The position numbers were made by a program, and so were the translations under genes. Under the pieces are notes generated by a model. The model was not told the origin of the DNA, did not search any database, and worked only from the letters and a program-made list of their open reading frames with translations. DNA of 7,281 bases from an uncultured Clostridia bacterium. Its GTDB lineage: Bacteria > Bacillota > Clostridia > Oscillospirales > Ruminococcaceae. Positions 1 through 5,895 of the stretch are shown piece after piece. The first letter of the stretch is position 1. Every line of letters begins with the position of its first letter. The stretch is from positions 1 to 7,281 of the forward strand of contig CANRLY010000096.1 in NCBI GenBank assembly GCA_947631585.1, in the 5' to 3' direction.

Positions 1-278
1 TCGTGGATAGCCAGCGAATACCCTATGGTAAGTATACCGCTCATCAGCGGAGATATCAGCATTGCTCCGATTATCACCGCCGTGGAATTGACATTCAGTC
101 CGATGGAGGCTATCAGTATCGCCAGCATGAGTATCCACATATTCGCCCCGTGAATGATAGTGTTTTCCTCCATCATGTCGTGAAGTTCTTCGTATGAAAG
201 CATATTGCTGCGCATATCAAAAAGGCTTTTGAAGTACGCTTTTATCTGATGCTTTTCCTGTTTTATCTCATTGTCCAT
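1..278 (-). CDS. DUF389-family membrane protein, N-terminal part (gene runs off the left edge)
   Basis: The ATG at 278 opens a frame that stays open to base 1, giving 92 residues; the rest lies outside the window. Residues 1-45 are charged and hydrophilic, followed by a hydrophobic stretch from about residue 48. The segment at residues 57-82 (ASIGLNVNSTAVIIGAMLIS, then PLMSGI) is the signature of the DUF389 (TIGR00341-like) family of multi-pass membrane proteins, whose biochemical function is not established. The start is supported by MDNEIKQ following an AAGGA-type ribosome binding site at about 287-294. It begins 24 bases after the stop of the upstream membrane-protein gene, so the two are probably co-transcribed from the promoter at 882-910. 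Family assignment rests on the motif alone, but the motif is distinctive. Confidence 0.85.
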   Translation of the reverse strand, partial: MDNEIKQEKHQIKAYFKSLFDMRSNMLSYEELHDMMEENTIIHGANMWILMLAILIASIGLNVNSTAVIIGAMLISPLMSGILTIGYSLAIH

Positions 279-302
279 TGTCAGGTCCGTCCTTTTTAAG
301 AA

Positions 303-812
303 TTATTTCAAACTCCGCAGGTCAGCGTCGGCTTTATTTACCTGCTCCACCACTATCCGTGTGGAATTGAGCTTGCGCAGCGTTCTTTTTGCCAGCTTTG
401 TCCTGGGATTTTCAACTATCCATATGTCCGTGGCTTCCCAGACGGCAAACGAACCGACTATAGAGATAAGCTCCACCGGCACTGAACCTAATATTCCTTC
501 CAGCAGGATAGCCGCCGCCACAAAAACAACTCCTATGCTGAACAGCCACGCCTGCTTGACTATGTTCAGCCGCTTCTGGTTGGCGTTTTTCACCTTTTGT
601 TCCCTTATAAGCTCCTGAAACGCTCCGCAGACCCGTTCAAAGTCCACCGGTCCGCCGCATTTTATCTTCAGGATTATCTCGTCCCCGATATCTTTCTTTG
701 CGTACTGCCCGGAAAGATAATCCGAAACATCGCTGCTGAGCGTCCGGCAGCTTTCGTCAAACGGACTGTATAAGTCTTTTTCTTCATCGATCCTGAGATT
801 TATCTCGTACAT
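303..812 (-). CDS. Uncharacterised protein with two predicted membrane helices, upstream partner of a DUF389 gene
   Basis: This is a 169-residue protein I do not recognise as a named family. Residues 1-80 are soluble and charged (starts MYEINLRIDE). Residues about 86-107 (from VKQAWLFSIGVVFVAA) and about 110-132 form two hydrophobic segments consistent with a membrane hairpin. Residues 133-169 form a basic tail with NPRTKLAKRTLRKLNSTR. There is no signal peptide, so both termini are probably cytoplasmic. The frame stays open 27 codons further upstream to 893, but I chose the ATG at 812. It has a good GGGGGTGA ribosome binding site at 818-825, and the longer version would start upstream of the predicted transcription start and include cysteine-rich, hairpin-forming sequence. 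It is first in a probable operon with the DUF389 gene, so a joint membrane role is plausible but unproven. Confidence 0.82.
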   Translation of the reverse strand: MYEINLRIDEEKDLYSPFDESCRTLSSDVSDYLSGQYAKKDIGDEIILKIKCGGPVDFERVCGAFQELIREQKVKNANQKRLNIVKQAWLFSIGVVFVAAAILLEGILGSVPVELISIVGSFAVWEATDIWIVENPRTKLAKRTLRKLNSTRIVVEQVNKADADLRSLK

Positions 813-835
813 GGATCTCACCCCCGTATTTTTGT

Positions 836-866
836 AAGACCTGCTTTCAAAACAGCAGGAAGTCTT
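836..866 (-). other. Hairpin in the 5' leader of the membrane-protein operon
   Basis: Bases 836-840 pair with 862-866 and bases 841-845 with 854-858. This leaves a 3-base bulge (859-861) and an 8-base loop, so the minus-strand transcript would fold just downstream of its predicted start. No U-run follows, so it is not a terminator. It ends about 10 bases before the ribosome binding site and might stabilise the mRNA or affect translation. It matches no riboswitch class I know. Confidence 0.35.
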
Positions 867-881
867 TGTCACGCTATTACA

Positions 882-910
882 AATATAGCACACTGCCGGA
901 CGTTTTTCAA
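882..910 (-). promoter_or_regulatory. Sigma-A-type promoter for the two-membrane-helix / DUF389 operon
   Basis: On the minus strand, TTGAAA (905-910) is followed by a 17-base spacer and TATATT (882-887). A TG one base before the -10 gives an extended -10. Transcription would start near 875, leaving a leader of about 60 bases before the ATG at 812. It lies back-to-back with the leuA promoter, with about 50 bases between the two -35 boxes. Confidence 0.78.
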
Positions 911-960
911 GGGTTCAGCCGGCAAAAGACCGCAGCAAATAAAAATTCATAAAAAAGTAG

Positions 961-989
961 TTGACAAATCCGGTTTGGCATATTATAAT
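961..989 (+). promoter_or_regulatory. Consensus sigma-A promoter of the leuA T-box transcript
   Basis: A perfect TTGACA (961-966) and a perfect TATAAT (984-989) are separated by exactly 17 bases. Transcription should begin near 996, just before the 5' side of T-box stem I. A full-consensus promoter fits a transcript whose output is set downstream by T-box attenuation. Confidence 0.92.
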
Positions 990-995
990 GTTATT

Positions 996-1262
996 AATAT
1001 AATTTCAAATGCGGTGATAGGAAGCAAGACGGAGAACCCCGGGCAAAGAGAAGCGGCGGTAGGTGTAAGCCGTTATCGGGTCTCTGTGATAACTCGTCCT
1101 TGAGCAGTCTGACCGAAAGGCAGTAGGTCAGAACGGTGTCTCCCGTTACAGAGAAACGCATTGTCTGATGCGGCTGAGGCAGGCTTGCGCAAGCGGTCTG
1201 TGAAAAAGAGTGGTAACACGGGTAAATATGCTCGTCTCTGTTTGTAGGAGACGGGCTTTTTT
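996..1262 (+). promoter_or_regulatory. T-box leader (tRNA-Leu-responsive attenuator) of leuA
   Basis: The leader reads the charging state of tRNA-Leu and sets transcription of leuA. Stem I: AGGA 1019-1022 pairs with TCCT 1097-1100, and 1030-1039 pairs with 1078-1086. Between them is a specifier loop with an AGCAAGA 5' side (1023-1029 region) and the specifier CTC at 1093-1095, a leucine codon followed by the expected purine (G1096). The distal arm has an AGAG bulge (1047-1050) and a GGTGTAA loop closed by CGGC/GCCG (1054-1057/1069-1072). TCTGACC 1108-1114 pairs with 1126-1132 as stem II. The antiterminator is AGAG (1207-1210), a 7-base bulge TGGTAAC (1211-1217) and ACGGG (1218-1222), pairing with CTCGT and CTCT (1231-1239). 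TGGT in the bulge matches the ACCA end of tRNA-Leu. Uncharged tRNA-Leu should favour the antiterminator over the terminator at 1230-1262. Class and specificity are established by motif; the start is set from the promoter. Confidence 0.94.
1230..1262 (+). terminator. T-box intrinsic terminator
   Basis: GCTCGTCTCT (1230-1239) pairs with GGAGACGGGC (1247-1256), with two G-U pairs. The loop is 7 bases and a run of six T follows (1257-1262). The 5' arm reuses bases 1231-1239, which form the 3' side of the antiterminator, so the two structures exclude each other as expected for a T-box. Confidence 0.93.
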
Positions 1263-1291
1263 ATATGCCGCAGGAAAAGGAGGTCATTTAC

Positions 1292-1351
1292 ATGAAAAAG
1301 AATATCAGAACTTTCGGCAGAGCAAAAGACCGACTGCGGCTTAAAGCCTGA
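1292..1351 (+). CDS. Possible 19-residue peptide between the T-box and leuA
   Basis: The ATG at 1292 is preceded by a very strong AAAAGGAGGT site (about 1275-1284) at a normal distance, and the frame ends at TGA 1349-1351. The product would be MKKNIRTFGRAKDRLRLKA, strongly basic (8 Lys/Arg) with only two leucines, so it is not a classical leucine-rich attenuation peptide. It lies only in transcripts that escape the T-box terminator, 30 bases after it, and ends 53 bases before leuA. An RNA hairpin (AGACCG 1327-1332 with CGGTCT 1355-1360, inner GGCT/AGCC) covers its last codons and stop, so ribosomes finishing it would open that structure. It could be a translational leader or a chance ORF. I see no known family. 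Confidence 0.42.
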   Translation: MKKNIRTFGRAKDRLRLKA

Positions 1352-1404
1352 AAACGGTCTGCAACTTAAAATCAAACATCTGATGATACAAGGAGGAACA
1401 TATA

Positions 1405-3072
1405 ATGAAAAATGCTGGCAAATATCAGAGAGGCTACTTTATGCCTCCTGTAAGATCTATGAAATGGGCTGAAAAAGAATATATCGACCACGCCCCCATG
1501 TGGTGTTCTGTTGACCTGAGAGACGGCAATCAGGCGCTTATCATTCCTATGAGCCTGGAAGAAAAGCTCGAATTTTTCTCCCATCTGGTGAAGATAGGCT
1601 TCAAGGAGATAGAGATAGGCTTCCCGGCGGCAAGCGAGACCGAGTATGAGTTCTGCCGCACGCTTATCGAACGTGACCTTATCCCTGACGATGTGAGGAT
1701 CCAGGTCCTTACCCAGTCGAGAGAACACATTATCAAAAAGACGTTCGAGGCTTTGGAAGGCTGCAAGAACGCAGTCGTTCACCTTTATAATTCCACCTCC
1801 GTCGCCCAGAGAGAACAGGTGTTCCGCAAGAGCAAGGAGGAAATAAAGGAAATAGCCGTCAGCGGCGCAAAGCTCTGCGAGGAGTACCGCAAAAAGTATA
1901 ACCCCGACTTTATCTTTGAGTATTCGCCTGAGAGCTTCACCGGAACTGAACCCGAATACGCTCTGGAAGTATGCAACGCCGTTCTCGACGTATGGCAGCC
2001 CACCCCGGAAAGAAAAGTCATCATCAACCTGCCGGTCACCGTGGAAATGTCCATGCCCCACGTTTACGCTTCCCAGATCGAATATATGTGCGACAACATG
2101 AAGTACCGTGAGAACGTTATCGTTTCCCTCCACCCCCACAACGACAGAGGCTGCGCTGTGGCTGATTCGGAAATGGGCTTGCTGGCAGGGGCTGACCGTA
2201 TCGAAGGCACTTGCTTCGGAAACGGTGAAAGAACGGGCAACGTGGATATCGTTACACTTGCGCTTAATATGTACACCCACGGCGTAGACCCTCAGCTGGA
2301 CTTTTCGGATATGCCCACTTTGGTGGAAATGTACGAGAGAGTCACCAGAATGAAAGTCTATGAGCGCAGCCCCTATGCAGGCAGACTGGTGTTTGCAGCG
2401 TTCTCAGGTTCTCACCAGGACGCTATCGCTAAGGGCATGAAGTGGCGTGACGAAAAAGACCCGGATCACTGGACAGTCCCTTATCTGCCTATCGACCCCA
2501 AGGACGTGGGCAGAGAGTACGAGGGAGATGTTATCAGGATAAATTCCCAGTCGGGCAAAGGCGGTATAGGCTACTTGCTGGAACAGAAATACGGTTATGA
2601 TCTTCCCAAGAAGATGAGAGAGAATTTTAGTTACGCCATAAAGAGCGTTTCCGACCATCTGCACAAGGAGCTTATGCCGGAAGAGATCTATAAGATATTC
2701 TCAGAAAACTACCTGAATGTGACCTCGCCGGTCAGCGTTCCCGAAACTCATTTCAGGCAGGAACCAGCCGGAAAGATCACCGCTTCGGTCACCGTTGCGG
2801 TGGAAGGCAGGGATACCAAGGTGGTAGACGCCGTCGGCAACGGCAGACTTGACGCTGTTGCAAATGCGCTCAAAGACGCCATCGGTCTGGATTTCACCAT
2901 TGAGAGTTACGAGGAGCACGCCCTTGAACGGCACTCAAGCTCTGAGGCGGTGTCCTATGTGGGCATTTCGGCAAACGGCAAGACCGTCTGGGGCGCAGGC
3001 AGAAACACGGATATTATCGTAGCTTCCATAAATGCGCTGCTTTCGGCTATAAACCACATTTACAAAGACTGA
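1405..3072 (+). CDS. leuA: 2-isopropylmalate synthase (long-form LeuA)
   Basis: This enzyme condenses acetyl-CoA with 2-oxoisovalerate to give 2-isopropylmalate, the committed step of leucine synthesis, in the cytoplasm. The 555-residue length and the N-terminal KYQRGYFMPP..RSMKWAEKEYIDHAPMWCSVDLRDGNQA fit the long (type 2, yeast/Mycobacterium-like) form, not the E. coli-like form. The TIM-barrel catalytic domain covers about residues 30-330. The metal site is visible as R39-D40 in DLRDGNQA and the HxH of SLHPHNDRG (H243, H245). GTCFGNGERTGN (268-279) and GSHQDA (335-340) are also family motifs. Residues about 450-555 form the LeuA dimerisation/regulatory domain with VVDAVGNGRLDAV (473-485), where leucine normally binds and inhibits. 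The start follows AAGGAGGA (1390-1397) by 7 bases. It appears monocistronic, since leuCDB do not follow and a terminator comes 12 bases after the stop. Expression is controlled by the T-box at 996-1262. Confidence 0.97.
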   Translation: MKNAGKYQRGYFMPPVRSMKWAEKEYIDHAPMWCSVDLRDGNQALIIPMSLEEKLEFFSHLVKIGFKEIEIGFPAASETEYEFCRTLIERDLIPDDVRIQVLTQSREHIIKKTFEALEGCKNAVVHLYNSTSVAQREQVFRKSKEEIKEIAVSGAKLCEEYRKKYNPDFIFEYSPESFTGTEPEYALEVCNAVLDVWQPTPERKVIINLPVTVEMSMPHVYASQIEYMCDNMKYRENVIVSLHPHNDRGCAVADSEMGLLAGADRIEGTCFGNGERTGNVDIVTLALNMYTHGVDPQLDFSDMPTLVEMYERVTRMKVYERSPYAGRLVFAAFSGSHQDAIAKGMKWRDEKDPDHWTVPYLPIDPKDVGREYEGDVIRINSQSGKGGIGYLLEQKYGYDLPKKMRENFSYAIKSVSDHLHKELMPEEIYKIFSENYLNVTSPVSVPETHFRQEPAGKITASVTVAVEGRDTKVVDAVGNGRLDAVANALKDAIGLDFTIESYEEHALERHSSSEAVSYVGISANGKTVWGAGRNTDIIVASINALLSAINHIYKD

Positions 3073-3083
3073 CCATAAGCAGT

Positions 3084-3119
3084 AAAGTCCGCTTCCTTTA
3101 CAGGAAACGGACTTTTTTT
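3084..3119 (+). terminator. Rho-independent terminator of leuA
   Basis: AAAGTCCG (3084-3091) pairs with CGGACTTT (3108-3115), then one C/A mismatch, then TTCCT/AGGAA with a TTAC loop. A run of seven T (3113-3119) follows. It sits 12 bases after the leuA stop and 17 bases before the end of the convergent ROK gene. Read on the minus strand only three U follow the stem, so it would be a weak terminator for the ROK transcript. Confidence 0.93.
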
Positions 3120-3135
3120 ATTGCTTTTATGGATC

Positions 3136-4377
3136 TTACAGACTGCTCAGGTCGTAGCCGCCTCTGGTGAAGAATAATTCTCTGATAGCCAGAGCGCAGC
3201 CTGAAAGGAATCTGTGTTTGTGGTCGATTATGCTTATCTCCAAGGAATTTTTCAGCGGTTCTCCGCCTATCTCCCTGGCTCTGTCAAGCAGGTTCTCATA
3301 GCCTTTTTCCAGGAACACAAAATTGTGCAGAGCTATCTTCTGGGGATTTGAGCCATAGTAAAGATTATTCAGCAGCACCGTCAGCAATGTCAGCACGTCG
3401 TCGTAAATGCCCACGATAGGCGGGTCGCCCTGTTTGTAGGAAGCCGCCACCGCCGAGAAGTTGATCTTTTCCGGGTCGCCGCCGGTGAGTTCATACAGGA
3501 CCGGAGTATTTGCCTTTGAGTAAACTTTTTTTATCTTGTGGACGATAGCAAACGGAGTAAGTTCCGACTGCACGCAGCCTTTTCTTCCGCAGCTGCAAAA
3601 CGCCTCTTCCGCCCTGGGGTCAACTATCATTCTGTCCACAAAATCCGTTCTGTAATCGTAAGACTTCAGCGGGTCGTTGAGGTTTATCACAGCGTAGTGC
3701 ATAGAATTTCCATACTGGAGGAAAGCGGTGTTTATCCTTTCTTCTCCCCTGTCTTTGAGAAAATCAATATTTGCCATAGCCGAGCCTTTGACCGAATTGT
3801 CAATGACCAGCGGCAGGGAAGTTATCTCAGCGATACGTTTTCTTATAGGGGTGTAGTCCGGAACATTTGCGGTGCAGCTTATACCCAGCCGGTTATACAT
3901 ATTAGGTAAAATGCCCAGACCTATTCCCAGGATATCGGAATTTTCAAGGCAGTTATCGTTCATAAGCTCCATTATTGAGGTTACCGAAAAGTCAAAGATA
4001 GCGTCTGCGTTGGTATTAGCTGCGATCTCGATATTGCGCTTGTCAAGGACGTCTCCCCCAAGGGTAGAAAGCCCCACGCTTGCCACGTTTTCGTCTATTG
4101 AAACGCCCACTACGAACTTATAGTTGCGGTTGATATCCAGCAGTATTTTTTTTCTTCCTCTAGGAACTCTGTCCGTATCATGCTTATACTCGCCGATCTC
4201 CTGGATTATTCCCTGATCTATCATCTCGTTGGTAATTATAGTCACTGCCGCTCTGGTAAGTTCCAGACCCTCGGCAATATCTATTCTCGAAGTAGGTCCT
4301 TTATGTTTGAGGATCTTCAGCACCTGCATACGGTTTTGTCTTTTCAGGTCAAGTTTACTTATACCATGCTGTTCCAT
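3136..4377 (-). CDS. ROK-family transcriptional repressor
   Basis: This is a 413-residue protein of the NagC/XylR/Mlc type, probably a sugar-responsive DNA-binding repressor. Residues 10-65 form a winged helix-turn-helix (KLDLKRQNRMQVLKILKHKG..SRIDIAEGLELTRAAVTIITNEMIDQGII). Residues about 85-405 form the ROK sugar-binding domain. The ROK zinc loop is visible as CSCGRKGC (C261, C263, C268). The His that normally precedes it (GH..DP in Mlc) aligns with R249, and the E usually after GC is V-Q here. The kinase-type END motif is replaced by IDNSVKG (192-198), and there is no DxGGT phosphate loop, so it should bind but not phosphorylate a ligand. The start follows AAAGGAAGG (4386-4394). No sugar gene is adjacent, so the effector and targets are unknown. 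A palindrome at 4407-4419 could be its own operator. It is convergent with leuA. Confidence 0.93.
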   Translation of the reverse strand: MEQHGISKLDLKRQNRMQVLKILKHKGPTSRIDIAEGLELTRAAVTIITNEMIDQGIIQEIGEYKHDTDRVPRGRKKILLDINRNYKFVVGVSIDENVASVGLSTLGGDVLDKRNIEIAANTNADAIFDFSVTSIMELMNDNCLENSDILGIGLGILPNMYNRLGISCTANVPDYTPIRKRIAEITSLPLVIDNSVKGSAMANIDFLKDRGEERINTAFLQYGNSMHYAVINLNDPLKSYDYRTDFVDRMIVDPRAEEAFCSCGRKGCVQSELTPFAIVHKIKKVYSKANTPVLYELTGGDPEKINFSAVAASYKQGDPPIVGIYDDVLTLLTVLLNNLYYGSNPQKIALHNFVFLEKGYENLLDRAREIGGEPLKNSLEISIIDHKHRFLSGCALAIRELFFTRGGYDLSSL

Positions 4378-4406
4378 TTACATAGCCTTCCTTTATCATC
4401 ATATGT

Positions 4407-4419
4407 AAAGTATAACTTT
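4407..4419. promoter_or_regulatory. Small palindrome upstream of the ROK gene, candidate operator
   Basis: AAAGT-ATA-ACTTT is a perfect 5-base inverted repeat 29 bases upstream of the ROK start codon. On the minus strand it contains TATACT, which could be a -10 box, though I find no good -35 at the right distance. Many ROK repressors control their own gene, which is the only reason to suggest an operator. An AT-rich palindrome this short can arise by chance. Confidence 0.3.
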
Positions 4420-4497
4420 CAAAATTGACCAAAATATTAATTGCTCGTAACTATTGTTCAGACAAAATATTATTTACAGTTTGTTATTTTTTTAGGC

Positions 4498-4519
4498 TGC
4501 TCAACTGCTCAATTGCTCC
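4498..4519. repeat. Short direct repeat, about 2.7 units of an 8-base motif
   Basis: TGCTCAAC, TGCTCAAT and TGCTCC follow one another immediately, just before the GC-rich palindrome. This could be a protein-binding array or simple replication slippage. No known function is recognised. Confidence 0.4.
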
Positions 4520-4527
4520 CGAACGTG

Positions 4528-4595
4528 CGGCGGCACGCCACGCTGCTGCTTCGCAGCAGAAGGCTGGCGGCTTCGCCGCAGCCGGCGTGCCGCCG
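4528..4595. repeat. GC-rich palindromic element, predicted three-way junction
   Basis: Twelve bases (4528-4539) pair perfectly with 4584-4595. Inside are two further hairpins. CTGCTGC 4543-4549 pairs with GCAGCAG 4553-4559 around a TTC loop. GGCT+GCGGC (4562-4571, one bulged G) pairs with GCCGC+AGCC (4575-4583), also around TTC. Nearly every base is paired, and the element sits in an AT-rich intergenic region, so it looks inserted. It has the build of a dispersed palindromic repeat (REP/BIME-like). No T-run follows it, so it is not a normal terminator. It ends one base before the -35 box at 4597. I see no target-site duplication and no second copy in this window. Confidence 0.72.
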
Positions 4596-4596
4596 G

Positions 4597-4625
4597 TTGA
4601 CAATGCGTGCATAATGTGGTACTAT
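4597..4625 (+). promoter_or_regulatory. Sigma-A-type promoter of the serine hydrolase gene
   Basis: A perfect TTGACA (4597-4602), a 17-base spacer and TACTAT (4620-4625) with a TG at 4617-4618 give an extended -10. Transcription would begin near 4632, leaving a leader of about 28 bases before the ATG at 4660. The -35 directly abuts the GC-rich palindrome. Confidence 0.75.
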
Positions 4626-4659
4626 AAAAGCAGTATCAAAAGCAAAAGGAGATCGCCTG

Positions 4660-5826
4660 ATGGATATCCAAAGACTGTCACGAATAGAAGAAGCTCTGAA
4701 AAAATATGTTTCCCAGGGGAAGATAGCAGGTGCGTCAGCGGCAGTGATAAAGGACTGTAAGACCGCCTACCGTACCGACGTGGGACTTGCCGATATAGAA
4801 AATAACAGAAAAATGGACGAAAACACCATTTTCAGACTGTTTTCTTTGTCAAAACCTGTTACTTCCACAGCAGTGATGATACTCTTTGAAAGGGGCGAAC
4901 TCGACCTTAACCACCCTCTCAAATGGTATCTCCCCCAGTTTGAAAAAATGACCGTTTCTTCTGACGATATGACCGCTCCGGCTGATAAGGATATAACTAT
5001 CTCTCACCTGCTCAATATGACAAGCGGTATACCTTACCCCTCGGACGACTCCCCTGCCGGCAGAAAAATGGGCGAACTTTTCTGGAATATCGAACAGGAA
5101 TACCTTGCCGGAAAACCTGCTTCTACTCAGGACTACGCTAAAAGAGCCGCCGGCGTCCCTCTGGCATTTATGCCGGGCGATAAGTGGGAGTACGGCTTCT
5201 CTGCTGATATCCTTGGCGCAGTGGTGGAAAAAGTATCGGGAATGAGATATTCTGAATTTTTGAAAAAAGAGATCTTTTCTCCCCTTGGAATGAACGATAC
5301 CGGCTTCTTTATACCAAAAGATAAACTGGATAACTTCGCCCAGCTGTACGACTTTTCTCACGATGAAAGACCCGACATCTTCAAGGGCTTCTTCCTGGGA
5401 GTCGGCAACTACGATATCCCCCCTGCCTTTGAATCAGGCGGTGCAGGCCTTGTCTCTACCCTTTCCGATTACGGAAAATTCGCCGCAATGCTGGCAAACG
5501 GCGGCGAACTGAACGGCGTGCGGATACTTGGCAGAAAGACCCTGGACTTTATGGCTTCCGACAGGCTCACCCCTCACCAGAAAAGGTCTATGACCTGGGA
5601 CTCTAACCGAGGCTACGGCTACGGAAACCTCCTCCGTGTGCTCACCGACCCCTCCGAAGCCGCAACTAACGGCGACTTGGGCGAATTTGGCTGGGACGGC
5701 TGGGCTGGCTGCTACCTGACAGTTGACCGCAAAGAAAATATGACTTTCCAGCTGTTTATGCAAAAATGCGGAGGAGACTTGGATATTACCAGGAATATCC
5801 GTGCGATAGTCTACTCCGCCCTCTGA
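4660..5826 (+). CDS. Serine hydrolase of the beta-lactamase / family VIII esterase fold
   Basis: This 388-residue protein belongs to the Pfam beta-lactamase (PF00144) group, which includes family VIII esterases, D-aminopeptidases and penicillin-binding-protein-like hydrolases. The SxxK nucleophile motif is S62-L-S-K65 in FRLFSLSKPVTSTAVMIL, followed by the usual ERGELDLNHPL..YLPQF. The second motif is Y178 in KWEYGFSADILG. A C-terminal GWDGWAGC (344-351) sits where the third active-site motif is expected. There is no signal peptide or membrane anchor, so it is probably cytoplasmic, which favours an esterase or peptidase role over antibiotic resistance. The substrate cannot be read from sequence. 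The start at 4660 follows AAAAGGAGA (4644-4652). The gene is a single unit with its own promoter and a terminator at 5863-5895. Confidence 0.92.
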   Translation: MDIQRLSRIEEALKKYVSQGKIAGASAAVIKDCKTAYRTDVGLADIENNRKMDENTIFRLFSLSKPVTSTAVMILFERGELDLNHPLKWYLPQFEKMTVSSDDMTAPADKDITISHLLNMTSGIPYPSDDSPAGRKMGELFWNIEQEYLAGKPASTQDYAKRAAGVPLAFMPGDKWEYGFSADILGAVVEKVSGMRYSEFLKKEIFSPLGMNDTGFFIPKDKLDNFAQLYDFSHDERPDIFKGFFLGVGNYDIPPAFESGGAGLVSTLSDYGKFAAMLANGGELNGVRILGRKTLDFMASDRLTPHQKRSMTWDSNRGYGYGNLLRVLTDPSEAATNGDLGEFGWDGWAGCYLTVDRKENMTFQLFMQKCGGDLDITRNIRAIVYSAL

Positions 5827-5862
5827 TGCGAACTGCTGTTTCTTCAAATGGATACTTATATC

Positions 5863-5895
5863 ACGCTGCCTTTCTCAGGCGGCGTTTTATTTTTC
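5863..5895 (+). terminator. Rho-independent terminator of the serine hydrolase gene
   Basis: ACGCTGCCT (5863-5871) pairs with AGGCGGCGT (5877-5885), with one G-U pair and a 5-base loop. A T-rich tail follows (TTTTATTTTT, 5885-5894). The tail overlaps the stop codon of the convergent patatin gene (5887-5889). Read on minus, the same stem has no U-run, so it may end the opposing transcript only weakly. Confidence 0.85.

Noticed and set aside
271..618. 115-codon plus-strand frame
   Set aside because: It is antisense to the two-helix membrane-protein gene, which has a promoter and ribosome binding site of its own.
813..893. 27-codon N-terminal extension of the minus-strand membrane protein
   Set aside because: It would begin upstream of the predicted transcription start at about 875 and overlap the -10 box. 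The ATG at 812 has the good ribosome binding site.
1372..2280. 302-codon open frame on the minus strand
   Set aside because: It lies opposite leuA, which has full family motifs throughout. The antisense translation shows no recognisable domain and no ribosome binding site.
4528..4595. GC-rich palindrome as a rho-independent terminator
   Set aside because: Neither strand has a T-run directly after the stem. On plus the next bases form a promoter -35 box.
4425..4760. 111-codon plus-strand frame across the intergenic region
   Set aside because: It runs through the GC-rich palindrome and into the serine hydrolase gene in another frame. The alanine-rich stretch is only the palindrome translated.
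4660..5826. Antibiotic-resistance beta-lactamase
   Set aside because: It has the SxxK and Tyr motifs of the broad fold but no signal peptide, and its overall motifs fit family VIII-type esterases or peptidases better.
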